From NCBI RefSeq assembly GCF_001545035.1, contig NZ_FCOJ02000042.1, forward strand, positions 1 to 64,000: a stretch of DNA of 64,000 bases, written 5' to 3'. Shown in pieces: positions 1 to 8,436 of this stretch; positions within the stretch are counted from its first letter, which is position 1; every line of letters begins with the position of its first letter. The notes beneath the pieces were generated by a model that did not search any database, was not told the DNA's origin, and saw only the letters and a program-made list of their open reading frames with translations. Source of the stretch: Caballeronia glebae (GTDB lineage Bacteria; Pseudomonadota; Gammaproteobacteria; Burkholderiales; Burkholderiaceae). The position numbers and the translations under genes were made by a program.

Positions 1-651
1 ATCTATGCTCAGCCGCGTGGCGAATTGCGCCGCCAGTTGATTGCCTGCCTGCGCCACGGCCACAACACCCGCATGTCCCGCACGCGCGGTACAGACCGAC
101 GCGGGCAGATTCCCGAGATGGTGAGTATTCATGTGCGCCCACCCGAAATCGAGGACCGCCTGCTGCCTGGCCACTGGGAAGGCGATTTCATAAAAGGCGC
201 TGGGAACCAATCCTCCGTTGGCGTGCTGGTTGAGCGCACCAGCCGGTTGGTGCTGCTTGCCAAGATGGAGGACGCTACCGCCGCCTCAGCTCTGGCAGGC
301 TTCTCGGCCAAACTCAACTCGATTCCTGAACCCCTGCGCCAGAGCTTCACCTATGACCAGGGCAAGGAACTCGCGCGGCATCAGGAACTCGCTGCGGCTA
401 CCGGCGTGCGCGTGTACTTCTGCGACCCCCATAGCCCCTGGCAGCGCGGCACATGTGAAAACACCAACGGGTTGCTGCGCCAGTACTTGCCCAAGGGAAC
501 CGACCTCTCGGTCTACACACAAGACGAACTCGATGCTATCGCCGACAGCTTGAACAACCGGCCGCGCGCAACTCACGCGTTTCATTCACCGTTCGAGGTC
601 TTCGCCGCCACGCTCGCCTCAGCAAGCCAACCTCAAGGCGCTAAACATTAA
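1..651 (+). CDS. IS30-family transposase, C-terminal part (5' end outside window)
   Basis: The reading frame is open from the first base, so the N-terminal helix-turn-helix lies outside the window. The visible part is the DDE integrase-like core: GHWEGDFIKG carries the first Asp, TYDQGKE the second, and the segment around CENTNGLLRQY carries the Glu. These spacings and the closing RPRATHAFHSPFEVF-like segment are typical of IS30 transposases, which cut and join the element ends. Nothing in the visible part looks broken. Its position marks the left flank of the accessory region. Whether the full element is intact cannot be judged here. Confidence 0.9.
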   Translation: MYAQPRGELRRQLIACLRHGHNTRMSRTRGTDRRGQIPEMVSIHVRPPEIEDRLLPGHWEGDFIKGAGNQSSVGVLVERTSRLVLLAKMEDATAASALAGFSAKLNSIPEPLRQSFTYDQGKELARHQELAAATGVRVYFCDPHSPWQRGTCENTNGLLRQYLPKGTDLSVYTQDELDAIADSLNNRPRATHAFHSPFEVFAATLASASQPQGAKH

Positions 652-657
652 CCCCCC

Positions 658-686
658 TGTTGCACCTCGGCTTGAAACCGCCAGTC
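658..686 (+). repeat. Candidate right terminal inverted repeat of the IS30 element
   Basis: Seven bases after the transposase stop there is a TGTTGCACCTCGG segment followed by CTTGAAACCGCC. This resembles the inner-to-outer reading of IS30-family ends. The partner repeat is outside the window, so the boundary is an estimate. Confidence 0.4.
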
Positions 687-914
687 TATAAAAAGAACGA
701 CCTCAACCCTTTTTGAATCCTCCGAACGTTCGGGCTCGTCAATCATCCGCATGAACGCCTTATCTGTCTTCCGTCCCCCTTGTTGCGTCATGCGCGCGAG
801 AAAGCGCTAGGCCACTGGCCAGCCCAGAGAAGCCGCCTGACCAAACAAGCGATATGGCTTCGCTTTGTCCTCGTAGTAATGTTTTATTGCACTCTCGTAA
901 ATCACTGCCTAAGG

Positions 915-1295
915 CTAACTCTGCGGGGCATTTTTGCTGTCGCTGACCTGCGAGCAAGTAGGTGAGAGCACGGCACCCGATGCATAGTAGTCTTTGTTGA
1001 GGGCGCCCGGGGCCTTCGATATCGCTTCAGTCACCTCGCTTACTGGGACGCAAACGAAGTCCTGTCAAGCGAGACTGAGAAGTCCGTTCGTGCAAGGTAG
1101 GCTTGAACGAACTTTCCGCTGTCGTCGACCTCGCTGAACGGTTCCTCATGGGCAACAACAAACGGATTTGACAGTCCCATGGCCTTCGAAACAGAGATGG
1201 CAAGCTCAGCCGGCGAGTCAGTTGTATTGCCTAGGTTCTATAACGCCCTAAAACCCACTGTTCGCCATTACATAGATGTATCCGATGTTGCTCAT
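915..1295 (-). pseudogene. Broken GIY-YIG (T5orf172/MUG113-like) nuclease gene
   Basis: On the minus strand an ATG at 1295 begins MSNIGYIYVMANSGF, which matches the start of GIY-YIG proteins of the T5orf172 type (GYIYV motif). A TAG follows at 1248-1250. After a frame change near 1225-1240 the frame reads LGNTTDSPAELAISVSKAMG and then a PFVVAHEEPFS segment, as in the conserved middle of the family. After a second frame change near 1058-1064 it reads FVCVPVSEVTEAISKAPG and ends at a TAG at 915-917. One stop and two frameshifts make it non-functional as it stands. The family call is by eye from motifs; the coding origin of the three pieces is well supported by their order and fit. Confidence 0.6.
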
Positions 1296-1387
1296 TTCGC
1301 CCTACGTTGACTGTCTGCGCCTCGCTCTTTGTCGATAGAGCTCACATGCCTACGTGACTCCTCATGTCTTGTGCGAGTGCGTACCAT
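1292..1387 (-). other. Short 31-codon frame bridging the helicase and the GIY-YIG remnant
   Basis: An ATG at 1385-1387 overlaps the helicase stop (TGATG). The frame runs 31 codons and its stop overlaps the ATG of the GIY-YIG remnant (ATGA at 1292-1295). The peptide is very basic and has no recognisable domain. It may be a translated linker that couples the two genes, or chance. Confidence 0.2.
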
Positions 1388-2787
1388 CAGCGTGACGTTC
1401 GGTTATATAACGCGTCGTCTGCAGGAAGCAAGCTAGTGACTTCGCCAGTATGGGTCAGCAACAATGCGTCCTTTGCACGGGTTATGCCCACGTACAAGAG
1501 GCGCCCATCTTCAGCACATATCTCGTCTATTTCGTCCGGCTCGACCTCTTCTAAATACGGTAGTTCTGTAGCCGACAAGAAGGGGAGGATTACCCTGTCG
1601 AACTCAAGCCCCTTAGCCGAATAGTACGTACCGTAGTACGCTCCTTGCCCCGCGTTCCAATCCATACGCTCCGCACGGAGTTCGACTGCAGTCTCGGGGA
1701 GATACGGCCTAATTTCATGGAGCTTCTCGTACGTTCGCAGCAGAACTGCCACCCTCTGGGTACGGTGCCATTTAGCCACGACGTTACCTACTAGAACACG
1801 CTCCTTCTCGGGGTCGTCGAAGCTCACTAACCAAGGCTTAGCTCCCTCGGCCGCTGATGGAATAGGCGCAACTACGTCTGGTCCTGCTACGAAATATGGC
1901 ATTTCCGACAGAGCGACCGCAAGGTTGGCGATATCTCGTTTGTTTCGATAATTCAGTTCGAATCGCCAAACCAGGCGCGTCTGAAGGCCTGCCTCGCGCC
2001 AACTCATTCCCCGACCTTGACCATAGATTCGCTGCGCTACATCTCCAAAGAACGTGATAGACCCGTCAGACGCAGTTGCTTTTGCCAACGACCGAATCAT
2101 CTCAAGCGACAAATCCTGCCCCTCATCGATGATGACGTGCTTGTACTTTCGTGGATTCATGTCTTCGTCGAGCGACGCTGACACCGCAGCAGCGATGTCG
2201 TCCATGTCGTATAACTTTCCGATTCCTCTCCTAAGTTCTCGGTAGCGCTCAAGAATCTCCCACATGACCGGCCGTAAGGCTCGGTTCATCTGCGCGGAAG
2301 CACGGCCCGTGCGGGTCACTGCGTTATAGTGCTCAACAGACTGGATATTGCGTCCGTTCAGCCATTGAATCTCATCAAGAAAAAATTTCAGAGGTCGACG
2401 AAAGAAAGGGGCGTCCTTGTGAACTGCTTTGACATCTCCAAGCGCACGCTCAATCAACTTTTGGCGTTGCTGACTAATCGCGATGTTACCGTCGCGAAAC
2501 TTGCCGCGCGACTTTAGATAATTACGCGCGAATAGGTGATAGTTACACACGTCAACATCGTGAGGAATGTCGATTCCAAAGCTTTTGATGTAATTCATTA
2601 ACGCTTTGTTGTACGTGACAATCAATGTTCGACCAGCATCAGGAAGGAGCTTGTTCGTGAGATACACAGCACGGTGGATGGCCATCGTGGTCTTACCGCT
2701 CCCGGCCGTTCCAAGTACCACATGCTGTCCAGAGCTAGGAAGACAGACCACTTCCCGTTGCTTTCCGATTGGTTTAGGCAATGTCAT
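1387..2787 (-). CDS. Compact UvrD-like SF1 helicase (copy 1)
   Basis: This 466-residue protein has the full set of superfamily 1 helicase motifs: Walker A GTAGSGKTT (about 26-34), DEGQD (about 221-225), GDVAQRIYG, a YR-containing motif IV region, and YVGITRAK near the C-terminus. It is much shorter than UvrD or PcrA (about 700 residues) and closer in size to GajB-type helicases of defence systems. It is a close paralogue of the helicase at 5826-7226, identical at about 53 of the first 60 residues by eye. Its stop leads into the broken GIY-YIG gene. It has its own 5' region, separated from the upstream glycohydrolase gene by 487 bases. It probably translocates on or unwinds DNA; its role in conflict is inferred from context. 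Confidence 0.85.
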   Translation of the reverse strand: MTLPKPIGKQREVVCLPSSGQHVVLGTAGSGKTTMAIHRAVYLTNKLLPDAGRTLIVTYNKALMNYIKSFGIDIPHDVDVCNYHLFARNYLKSRGKFRDGNIAISQQRQKLIERALGDVKAVHKDAPFFRRPLKFFLDEIQWLNGRNIQSVEHYNAVTRTGRASAQMNRALRPVMWEILERYRELRRGIGKLYDMDDIAAAVSASLDEDMNPRKYKHVIIDEGQDLSLEMIRSLAKATASDGSITFFGDVAQRIYGQGRGMSWREAGLQTRLVWRFELNYRNKRDIANLAVALSEMPYFVAGPDVVAPIPSAAEGAKPWLVSFDDPEKERVLVGNVVAKWHRTQRVAVLLRTYEKLHEIRPYLPETAVELRAERMDWNAGQGAYYGTYYSAKGLEFDRVILPFLSATELPYLEEVEPDEIDEICAEDGRLLYVGITRAKDALLLTHTGEVTSLLPADDALYNRTSR

Positions 2788-3274
2788 GTAATTACATCGC
2801 TGCTCGCAGCGTCCTTATTATTCTTTGAGTGCGTCGGGACTCAAGCGGTTGGGCTAGCCGGAACACAACTACGCAGCGATTCGGTTGCTTCAACGCTCGC
2901 AACCTTGAACACTGTAACCGCAGCCCGAAAAATGCAAAGCAACTTTGCCGCCTTCTAACGAAATTGCTTATTTCGCGTAGAGACATAAGGAGTCGAACAG
3001 TTTAACCGGCTAGCGCATGGAAATTGTACCTAAAAGCCCGTAACTGGGCGACTACCTGTGGGCACCCATTGAACCGCTGCTGCCCCCAACCCGGCACCTG
3101 CAAACGCTGACTCGACGCATGAAGGAGAAATATCTCTGCTCGGCGCTACTGAAGCGAGACCTTCTGCCCATCTTCCATCGCGCGCACTGCCAATGATGCC
3201 TGCCACTCGCTCGGTCTTCGTGAAGTTCAGAAACACGATATTGGCGCTCGATGTACTGAGCCGTTCAGTGCCGC
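2788..3274. other. Gap between helicase copy 1 and the glycohydrolase gene
   Basis: No gene is convincing here. A minus-strand TACAAT at 3023-3028 follows a small GCCC/GGGC hairpin with a T run (about 3031-3050). These could be the terminator of the upstream operon and a promoter for helicase copy 1. A 68-codon minus-strand frame at 3030-3236 resembles nothing known to me. Confidence 0.3.
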
Positions 3275-5140
3275 TCAGTTCATCGCGTGAGTCTTCGACC
3301 GCTCAAACACCTCGATGGCATACCCGGCCGGGTCGCGACACTCGAAAGAACGAGTATTTCCTCGAACTAGAATCTCAGAGAACTCAACTCCCGCTTTGGT
3401 CAGTCTTTCCAAACATGAGCTTACGTCAGAGACGTTGACGAAGAGTTTGACTCCTCCACAAGATACCGGAGCGCTCTCATCCTCTCGAAGGGCAAGAGTT
3501 GAAGAGAAACGGACAACCTTCTGCGATGCGCCGGTGACTTTCAATCCAAGAAACCTCTCATAGAACACGCGCGATGTGTTGAGGTCTCTAACTAGCAGGG
3601 ACATACCCACCGCCGGTTCAAAATCACCGTCCGAGTGGTAGGGACTCTCCACTGTACCTTCTGGCTTTCGAACGACGCCCTGAGCACTTTCGGCTTTTTG
3701 TACAGCGCCCTCCGGACTTTCCTCATTCTGTGAGGCGCCTTCCAAATTTATCGTTCTTTGACCGATGGCTTCTGGACTTTCAGCTTTCTTAGAACTGCTG
3801 TTTGGAATGAATAAGGTCAATCCAGCGTCTGTCGCAACAACAAGCGTTTCCACAAGGCGTTCGCCGATTTGCTCTTGGCGATTTTCAACTGATGCCACTC
3901 GAAGCCCAATAGGCAGCGAAATGCCTGATGCTGCTTCCTTGTCTCCGAGCCGGCCTTTGAATACATTGAGGTCTCGCTTTGTTATCTCTTTGCAAACCGT
4001 AGGGGTTTTGCGCATAAAAACCAGATGCTCTGCGGTCCGCCGAATGTAGGCGCCGTCCTGGACCTTTTCGTCATAGTCCTGCAACCAGGACATGCCATTT
4101 ATCGCTCCCAGAAGACTAGCAGTCATAGATGCAAGAGTGTCTGTATCTGCACCCTCGGCAGTAGCTGCGTAACGCATCCCCTCGGTTGGAGAAGCCGCAT
4201 ATCGAGACGCGTAATACAGTGCTGCAACAGACGTGGTGGTACCAGCGCCATTTGTTCTCGGACTCAGACCTCCGAGTTTTTTCATTACCGCCATGTCGTC
4301 CGACAGCACACCGGCGTCAAGACCATCTATGGCGTGACGGCAAAGACTCATCACTTCACTCACCGTAGAGAGCCAAAGCCCATTGAAGTCTTGTACGTAC
4401 TTTTGTGTAGCCGAAACCCACGAGGGCCACTGACTCGAGATGTCGGGTAGCGTTGCCCAGACCGATATCTCCTCCGCGCATCGATGAAGCAGAGACCCGT
4501 AATCGAGCGTGTCGACTCTCTTGAAGGCATTCCACAAGATATACCCAAAAGCTAGCGCGCCCACTAACGCACGTGGATGGCCATGTGTAGTCACAGCGTC
4601 GGCAAGGATGTCTCTAGCCAACGCGGAGAAGTGGTCGTCCCTTGCACGAGATACGCAGTGGGGCAATACGCGCATCGCGCCGCCATTGCCTCCCGCTTCA
4701 AAGTATCGCTTAGCGACGTCCTTAGCCTCGGAGTCCCACGGAGCAGTTCCCGCGAGCCACGAATTGGCTGCCCGCTTCGTCGCCCCGCCGCCACCGCGCT
4801 CGTAGCAGGTCCAGAACGGCAACTCGACGCGAGCAAAATGCTCCCACCAGTTCTGTTCTGTCGCCCGTGAGCGCGAGATTGCGAGGATGAGTTGGGTATC
4901 GTCGCTATAGGCGCCCGCCTCGACTTGCTCCCAGCGAGGTGAAAATCTGCTGCCGCTGCGTCTCGTCCAATTGAAGAACTGGCCGTCCCATTTCCGAATA
5001 TCGACTTTGCCGACAGCTCTGCCCTCGAAAGGCCAGCCGAGGGCGTCCCCCACAGCAGCCCCGACAAACGCTGCGAGAGCACGTTCGGGGCTCGTTGTGG
5101 TCGTCTGCTCTACAGGACGGTTCAGAATGCTGTCGGTCAT
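3275..5140 (-). CDS. ADP-ribosylglycohydrolase (DraG/ARH type) fused to a VOC/glyoxalase-fold domain
   Basis: The start is the ATG at 5140, which overlaps the DarT-like stop as ATGA; the frame is open further upstream but that part overlaps the previous gene. Residues about 20-400 are a DraG/ARH glycohydrolase, a family that removes ADP-ribose from macromolecules using two Mg ions. The signature motifs are present: GDALG (31-35), SDDT (79-82), GGNGGAMR (150-157), THGHP (185-189) and GADTDTLA (330-337), so the metal site looks intact. A linker of imperfect SPE/EGA repeats (about 450-505) leads to a C-terminal VOC domain (about 515-621) with a LLVRDLNTSRVFYERFLGL start and a DPAGYAIEVFE end. 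It probably reverses the modification made by the DarT-like protein. The role of the VOC domain is unknown; it may bind a small ligand or modified base. Confidence 0.85.
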   Translation of the reverse strand: MTDSILNRPVEQTTTTSPERALAAFVGAAVGDALGWPFEGRAVGKVDIRKWDGQFFNWTRRSGSRFSPRWEQVEAGAYSDDTQLILAISRSRATEQNWWEHFARVELPFWTCYERGGGGATKRAANSWLAGTAPWDSEAKDVAKRYFEAGGNGGAMRVLPHCVSRARDDHFSALARDILADAVTTHGHPRALVGALAFGYILWNAFKRVDTLDYGSLLHRCAEEISVWATLPDISSQWPSWVSATQKYVQDFNGLWLSTVSEVMSLCRHAIDGLDAGVLSDDMAVMKKLGGLSPRTNGAGTTTSVAALYYASRYAASPTEGMRYAATAEGADTDTLASMTASLLGAINGMSWLQDYDEKVQDGAYIRRTAEHLVFMRKTPTVCKEITKRDLNVFKGRLGDKEAASGISLPIGLRVASVENRQEQIGERLVETLVVATDAGLTLFIPNSSSKKAESPEAIGQRTINLEGASQNEESPEGAVQKAESAQGVVRKPEGTVESPYHSDGDFEPAVGMSLLVRDLNTSRVFYERFLGLKVTGASQKVVRFSSTLALREDESAPVSCGGVKLFVNVSDVSSCLERLTKAGVEFSEILVRGNTRSFECRDPAGYAIEVFERSKTHAMN

Positions 5141-5829
5141 ACGGCAGTCTCGATTGGACGGCGCCCCGTCCAAATGTGGTTGGTCAGCGATATTTTATCG
5201 AACAGGTCCGGAGCGACGACCATTGGCACCTTCGGTGGCGCAAGACCCAGAGTGTCCCACCGAGCTCTCTCAGTACTGGCCTGCCTCTCCGTCAACATGG
5301 CCATACCCTGAATGGCTTCGATAGGGATGGGTCCGCGCACCAGGACCTCTGCTTGGAGGTCCGTCGGTGAGCAGGACAGATGTGTGGCATGACGCCTGAA
5401 AACCCTTCCTCCCGCTCCTTGGACTCTGGCGGCAAACATGGACTCGTACCCCGGCCAGCCGTCCGCTATCAACGAGCCGTTCTCGGCAGCCGCATTCCTT
5501 TGGCAAAAAAGCGTTCCGGGCGACCACAACACCACCGGGTCGATGAAGAGTATCACCCAGTCGAGGAAAATCAGTTCCTTCTTTGTCACGATGTCAAGGT
5601 AGTATCCGTTCGGATACTCAACAGAGCAGCAAATCTTGTCCAGATGCCCGTCCCGACGGTACGCGTCCGTCGGATTGACCTCGTCGCGAGCTTCCATGCT
5701 CAGCGTCTGCCGGTCCTTCAGATAACCCGATGCCAAGACATGGATGAGATTCCGTGACGGGGTAAAGTGGCACAGGCGCGTAATGCCCCGTTTGGCACAA
5801 TCATCCAGGATGTTCTCGTTCACCGTCAT
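5137..5829 (-). CDS. DarT-like (DUF4433) ADP-ribosyltransferase
   Basis: This 230-residue protein matches the DarT family, whose studied members ADP-ribosylate thymidine or guanine in single-stranded DNA. It has the N-terminal RLCHFTPSRNL segment (His21, expected to contact NAD), a VNPTDAYRRDG region, a CSVEYPNGYYLD strand, and LQAEVLVRG with Glu161 in the place of the catalytic Glu. The start overlaps the stop of the helicase as ATGA (5826-5829), and its own stop overlaps the next start in the same way, so the three genes are very likely translated together. No DarG-type macrodomain gene is present nearby. The base and strand specificity cannot be read from sequence. Confidence 0.8.
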   Translation of the reverse strand: MTVNENILDDCAKRGITRLCHFTPSRNLIHVLASGYLKDRQTLSMEARDEVNPTDAYRRDGHLDKICCSVEYPNGYYLDIVTKKELIFLDWVILFIDPVVLWSPGTLFCQRNAAAENGSLIADGWPGYESMFAARVQGAGGRVFRRHATHLSCSPTDLQAEVLVRGPIPIEAIQGMAMLTERQASTERARWDTLGLAPPKVPMVVAPDLFDKISLTNHIWTGRRPIETAV

Positions 5830-7226
5830 CGCGAGGTTCGGTTGTAAAGCGCATCGTCTGCGGGCAGCAACTTGGTGACATCGCCAGTGTAGGTTAGCAC
5901 CAAGGCAGTCTTTGCCCGAGTGATGCCGACATAGATGAGCCGGCCGTCTTCGGCGAAAATCTCATCCATCTCGTCTGCCTCGATATCCTCCAGACTCGGA
6001 ATTTCAGCGTCGGACAGGAAGGGAAGAACCACGAGGTCAAACTCAAGGCCCTTGGCTGAATGGTACGTGCCGAAATATGCACCATGCCTTGCCGTCCAAT
6101 TCGCACCCTCTTCCTTCAGTTGCACCGCCTCGTCTGGCAGATACGGACTGATTTCTCGAATCTTCTCGTGAGTGCGCAGCAAGACCGCCACGCTCTGAGC
6201 ACGGTAACGCCTTTCCACCACCGTGCCGACCAACTCCCGCTCCTTTTCAGGGTCAGCGAAGTGAACGAGCGACGGCTTCGGCCCATCGGCAGCGGAAACA
6301 ATCGGCGTAATCATGTCCTGGCCGCCCAAAAAGTAAGGCATATCCGACACGGCAACCGCCAGTGTGGCGATGTTTCGAGTGTTTCGATAGTTTTGCTCGA
6401 AGCGCCACACCTGCCGAGTTTGAAAGCCTGCCTCACGCCAGCTCATCCCGCGGCCGTGACCGTAAATTCGTTGCGCCACATCCCCAAAGAACGTGATGGA
6501 CCCGTCCGGCGGGATAGCCTTCGTCAATGACCGAATCATCTCGAGAGATAGGTCTTGTCCTTCGTCGATGATGACGTGCTTGTACATTCTTGGGCCCTTG
6601 TCACGGTCAAGCGATGACGACACCGCCGCCGCTATGTCATCCAGGTCATAGAGCTTCCCTCTTTCCAGCCTCAACTCCCTGTAGCGCTCGAGTATCTCCC
6701 ACATGATAGGGCGCAGCACGCGACTCATCTGTGCCGAGGCGCGACCCGTACGGGTCACCTCGTTGTAACGGTCGACCGACTCGATGTTGCGCCCACACAA
6801 CCACTGAATCTCGTCGAGGAAGAACTTCAGCGGACGATGGAAGAAGGGGTGGTCCTCGTAGCCTTCTTTGACATCCACAATCGCTCGCTCGATGAACTGC
6901 TCGCGCTGCCGTCCGACAGCGATGCAACCATCTGGGAGTTCGCCACGGGACTTGAGATAGCCCCTGGCAAAGCGATGATAGTTCCGAACGTCAACATCTT
7001 CAGGAATCTCGCGTCCGAAGCTATTGATGTAGTTCATTAGCGCCTTGTTGTACGTGACAATCAAGGTGCGGCCTGCGTCCGGAAGCAGGTTGTTCGTCAG
7101 GTATCTTGCGCGCGCTATGGCCATCGTGGTCTTGCCACTACCCGCAGTACCGAGCACAACATGTTGTCCGGATGCCGGCAGGCACACTACCTCAAGCTGC
7201 TTTCCGATTGGTGTTGGCAATGCCAT
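5826..7226 (-). CDS. Compact UvrD-like SF1 helicase (copy 2), first gene of the DarT-like operon
   Basis: The 466-residue protein carries Walker A GTAGSGKTT (26-34), DEGQD (221-225), GDVAQRIYG (248-256) and YVGITRAK (432-439), so it should be an active ATP-driven SF1 enzyme. It has the same length as copy 1 and ends with the same LYNRTSR. Its stop overlaps the DarT-like start, which ties it to the ADP-ribosylation pair. It could expose single-stranded DNA for a DarT-type enzyme or act as the sensor of invading DNA. A role like GajB of Gabija is an analogy based on size and family. Confidence 0.85.
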   Translation of the reverse strand: MALPTPIGKQLEVVCLPASGQHVVLGTAGSGKTTMAIARARYLTNNLLPDAGRTLIVTYNKALMNYINSFGREIPEDVDVRNYHRFARGYLKSRGELPDGCIAVGRQREQFIERAIVDVKEGYEDHPFFHRPLKFFLDEIQWLCGRNIESVDRYNEVTRTGRASAQMSRVLRPIMWEILERYRELRLERGKLYDLDDIAAAVSSSLDRDKGPRMYKHVIIDEGQDLSLEMIRSLTKAIPPDGSITFFGDVAQRIYGHGRGMSWREAGFQTRQVWRFEQNYRNTRNIATLAVAVSDMPYFLGGQDMITPIVSAADGPKPSLVHFADPEKERELVGTVVERRYRAQSVAVLLRTHEKIREISPYLPDEAVQLKEEGANWTARHGAYFGTYHSAKGLEFDLVVLPFLSDAEIPSLEDIEADEMDEIFAEDGRLIYVGITRAKTALVLTYTGDVTKLLPADDALYNRTSR

Positions 7227-8040
7227 ATTGATGCGAGCCGCTCTCAGCGTTCTCCGTTCTCGTTCTACATGCCTACGGCGATGGAAGTTCGCAACCGTGA
7301 CAAGCGCTGAATCCGGCTAGACACTTCGGCCGGCAAACCGCGCAAGGTCAGGAAGAGATGCCTGCCCAAGCCTATCGTCCGCCTTTGACGCATGCGCGAA
7401 GACGCCTCGCAAGGGCATCCTCTCGATGCGCGGCTTGCGCGAAGGAATCACGTGCATCCTGTGACTCGATAGGCGCCAAGCCGGCTCTCCGTCGCGAATC
7501 GAGTAATACTCGTTTTCGACGGTCGCTCGTTGTGAGATGTCCCGCGCCGGTCTGTGTTCAGACCGCGAAGATACAGCTTTGCCGCTGCGCTTCTTTAGAC
7601 ACGCGTTAAATTTACGAGCGCAACAAAAAATCCGCGCGAATGATGCCGCGACGAAGCTGAACCAATCGGGACATCGAAAGTGAACTCTACCTTAATTCGT
7701 AAGGCTATCGCGCGGTCACCGTTTCCGGCGAGCAACACCCATCGAAACTTTGGACGTCAGACACTGGCCGCAACCTCAGGCCTCGGTAACTAGGAGCGGT
7801 CAGACCTGCGCGATGCAGCGTGTTTGCAAACAGCATTCCCCGCGCTCGGGCGAGCGCACGGCTCCCGGTGGGCGCGTGATGAGGTTTGACACGGCAATAG
7901 CAATACACCGCCGGTTCGCGCTCGGCGCGCACGCGAGCCATGGCTGCGACGCGTCTTCGAATAGCGTCATGCTGACAGAGACGTGCGGCGACGTTCGGTC
8001 CACGGGCCGCAGGCACAACGAACACGGGACCGTTTTATCG
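7227..8040. other. 814-base stretch without a convincing gene
   Basis: Several overlapping open frames exist on both strands (for example 7750-8091 plus and 7705-8025 minus), but none has a recognisable domain, clear ribosome binding site or consistent codon use. It holds the 5' region of the helicase-DarT-like operon. The first bases upstream of both helicase copies resemble each other (CGCTGCTCGCAGCG versus GCCGCTCTCAGCG), so the duplication may extend a little beyond the gene. Confidence 0.4.
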
Positions 8041-8271
8041 CTAGTCGGATATGCGGAGGTCAGCGTCGAAGAGATGGCCGCTTCCGCGTAGTCGGCGCAT
8101 TCTTGCGCCGCAGAAGTCTGTCACGAGGTCGTCGTCTGAACCCATGATGACCTTGCCGGACTCCGTACCCGTCAACGTCTGACTACGTTTCGACAAACTG
8201 AAATACCCGCGTGAAAGCTCGTGGTCGCAGATGCCGCAGAAATGGCCGAGATAAGAATTTTCCATGCTCAT
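8041..8271 (-). CDS. Small hypothetical protein with a possible Cys-pair motif
   Basis: The ATG at 8271 has a GGAG seven bases upstream, which favours it over the longer frame from 8295. The 76-residue product contains FCGICDHEL near the N-terminus and an FCGARM near the middle. Two CxxC-like sites could form a small zinc ribbon, but the second lacks a full pair. No family is recognised. It stands alone in the island. Confidence 0.4.
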   Translation of the reverse strand: MSMENSYLGHFCGICDHELSRGYFSLSKRSQTLTGTESGKVIMGSDDDLVTDFCGARMRRLRGSGHLFDADLRISD

Positions 8272-8436
8272 TCGTCTCCGAGGAACGTTAGGCAACTAGC
8301 GAATGAGCAGGAGTCTAGTCTCGTATTGGGACACCCTGCGTCTCAGTCCAAGACCGTAATCTGACTCCGGACCGTATCTGGGACGAAACCCGGAGAAGTC
8401 TCCGGTCAATCGACCGCGAGCCGGAGCGTAGTGCAG

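Noticed and set aside
7705-8091. Overlapping 106 and 113-codon frames on opposite strands
   Set aside because: Neither has a ribosome site, domain or consistent codon use, and they overlap each other.
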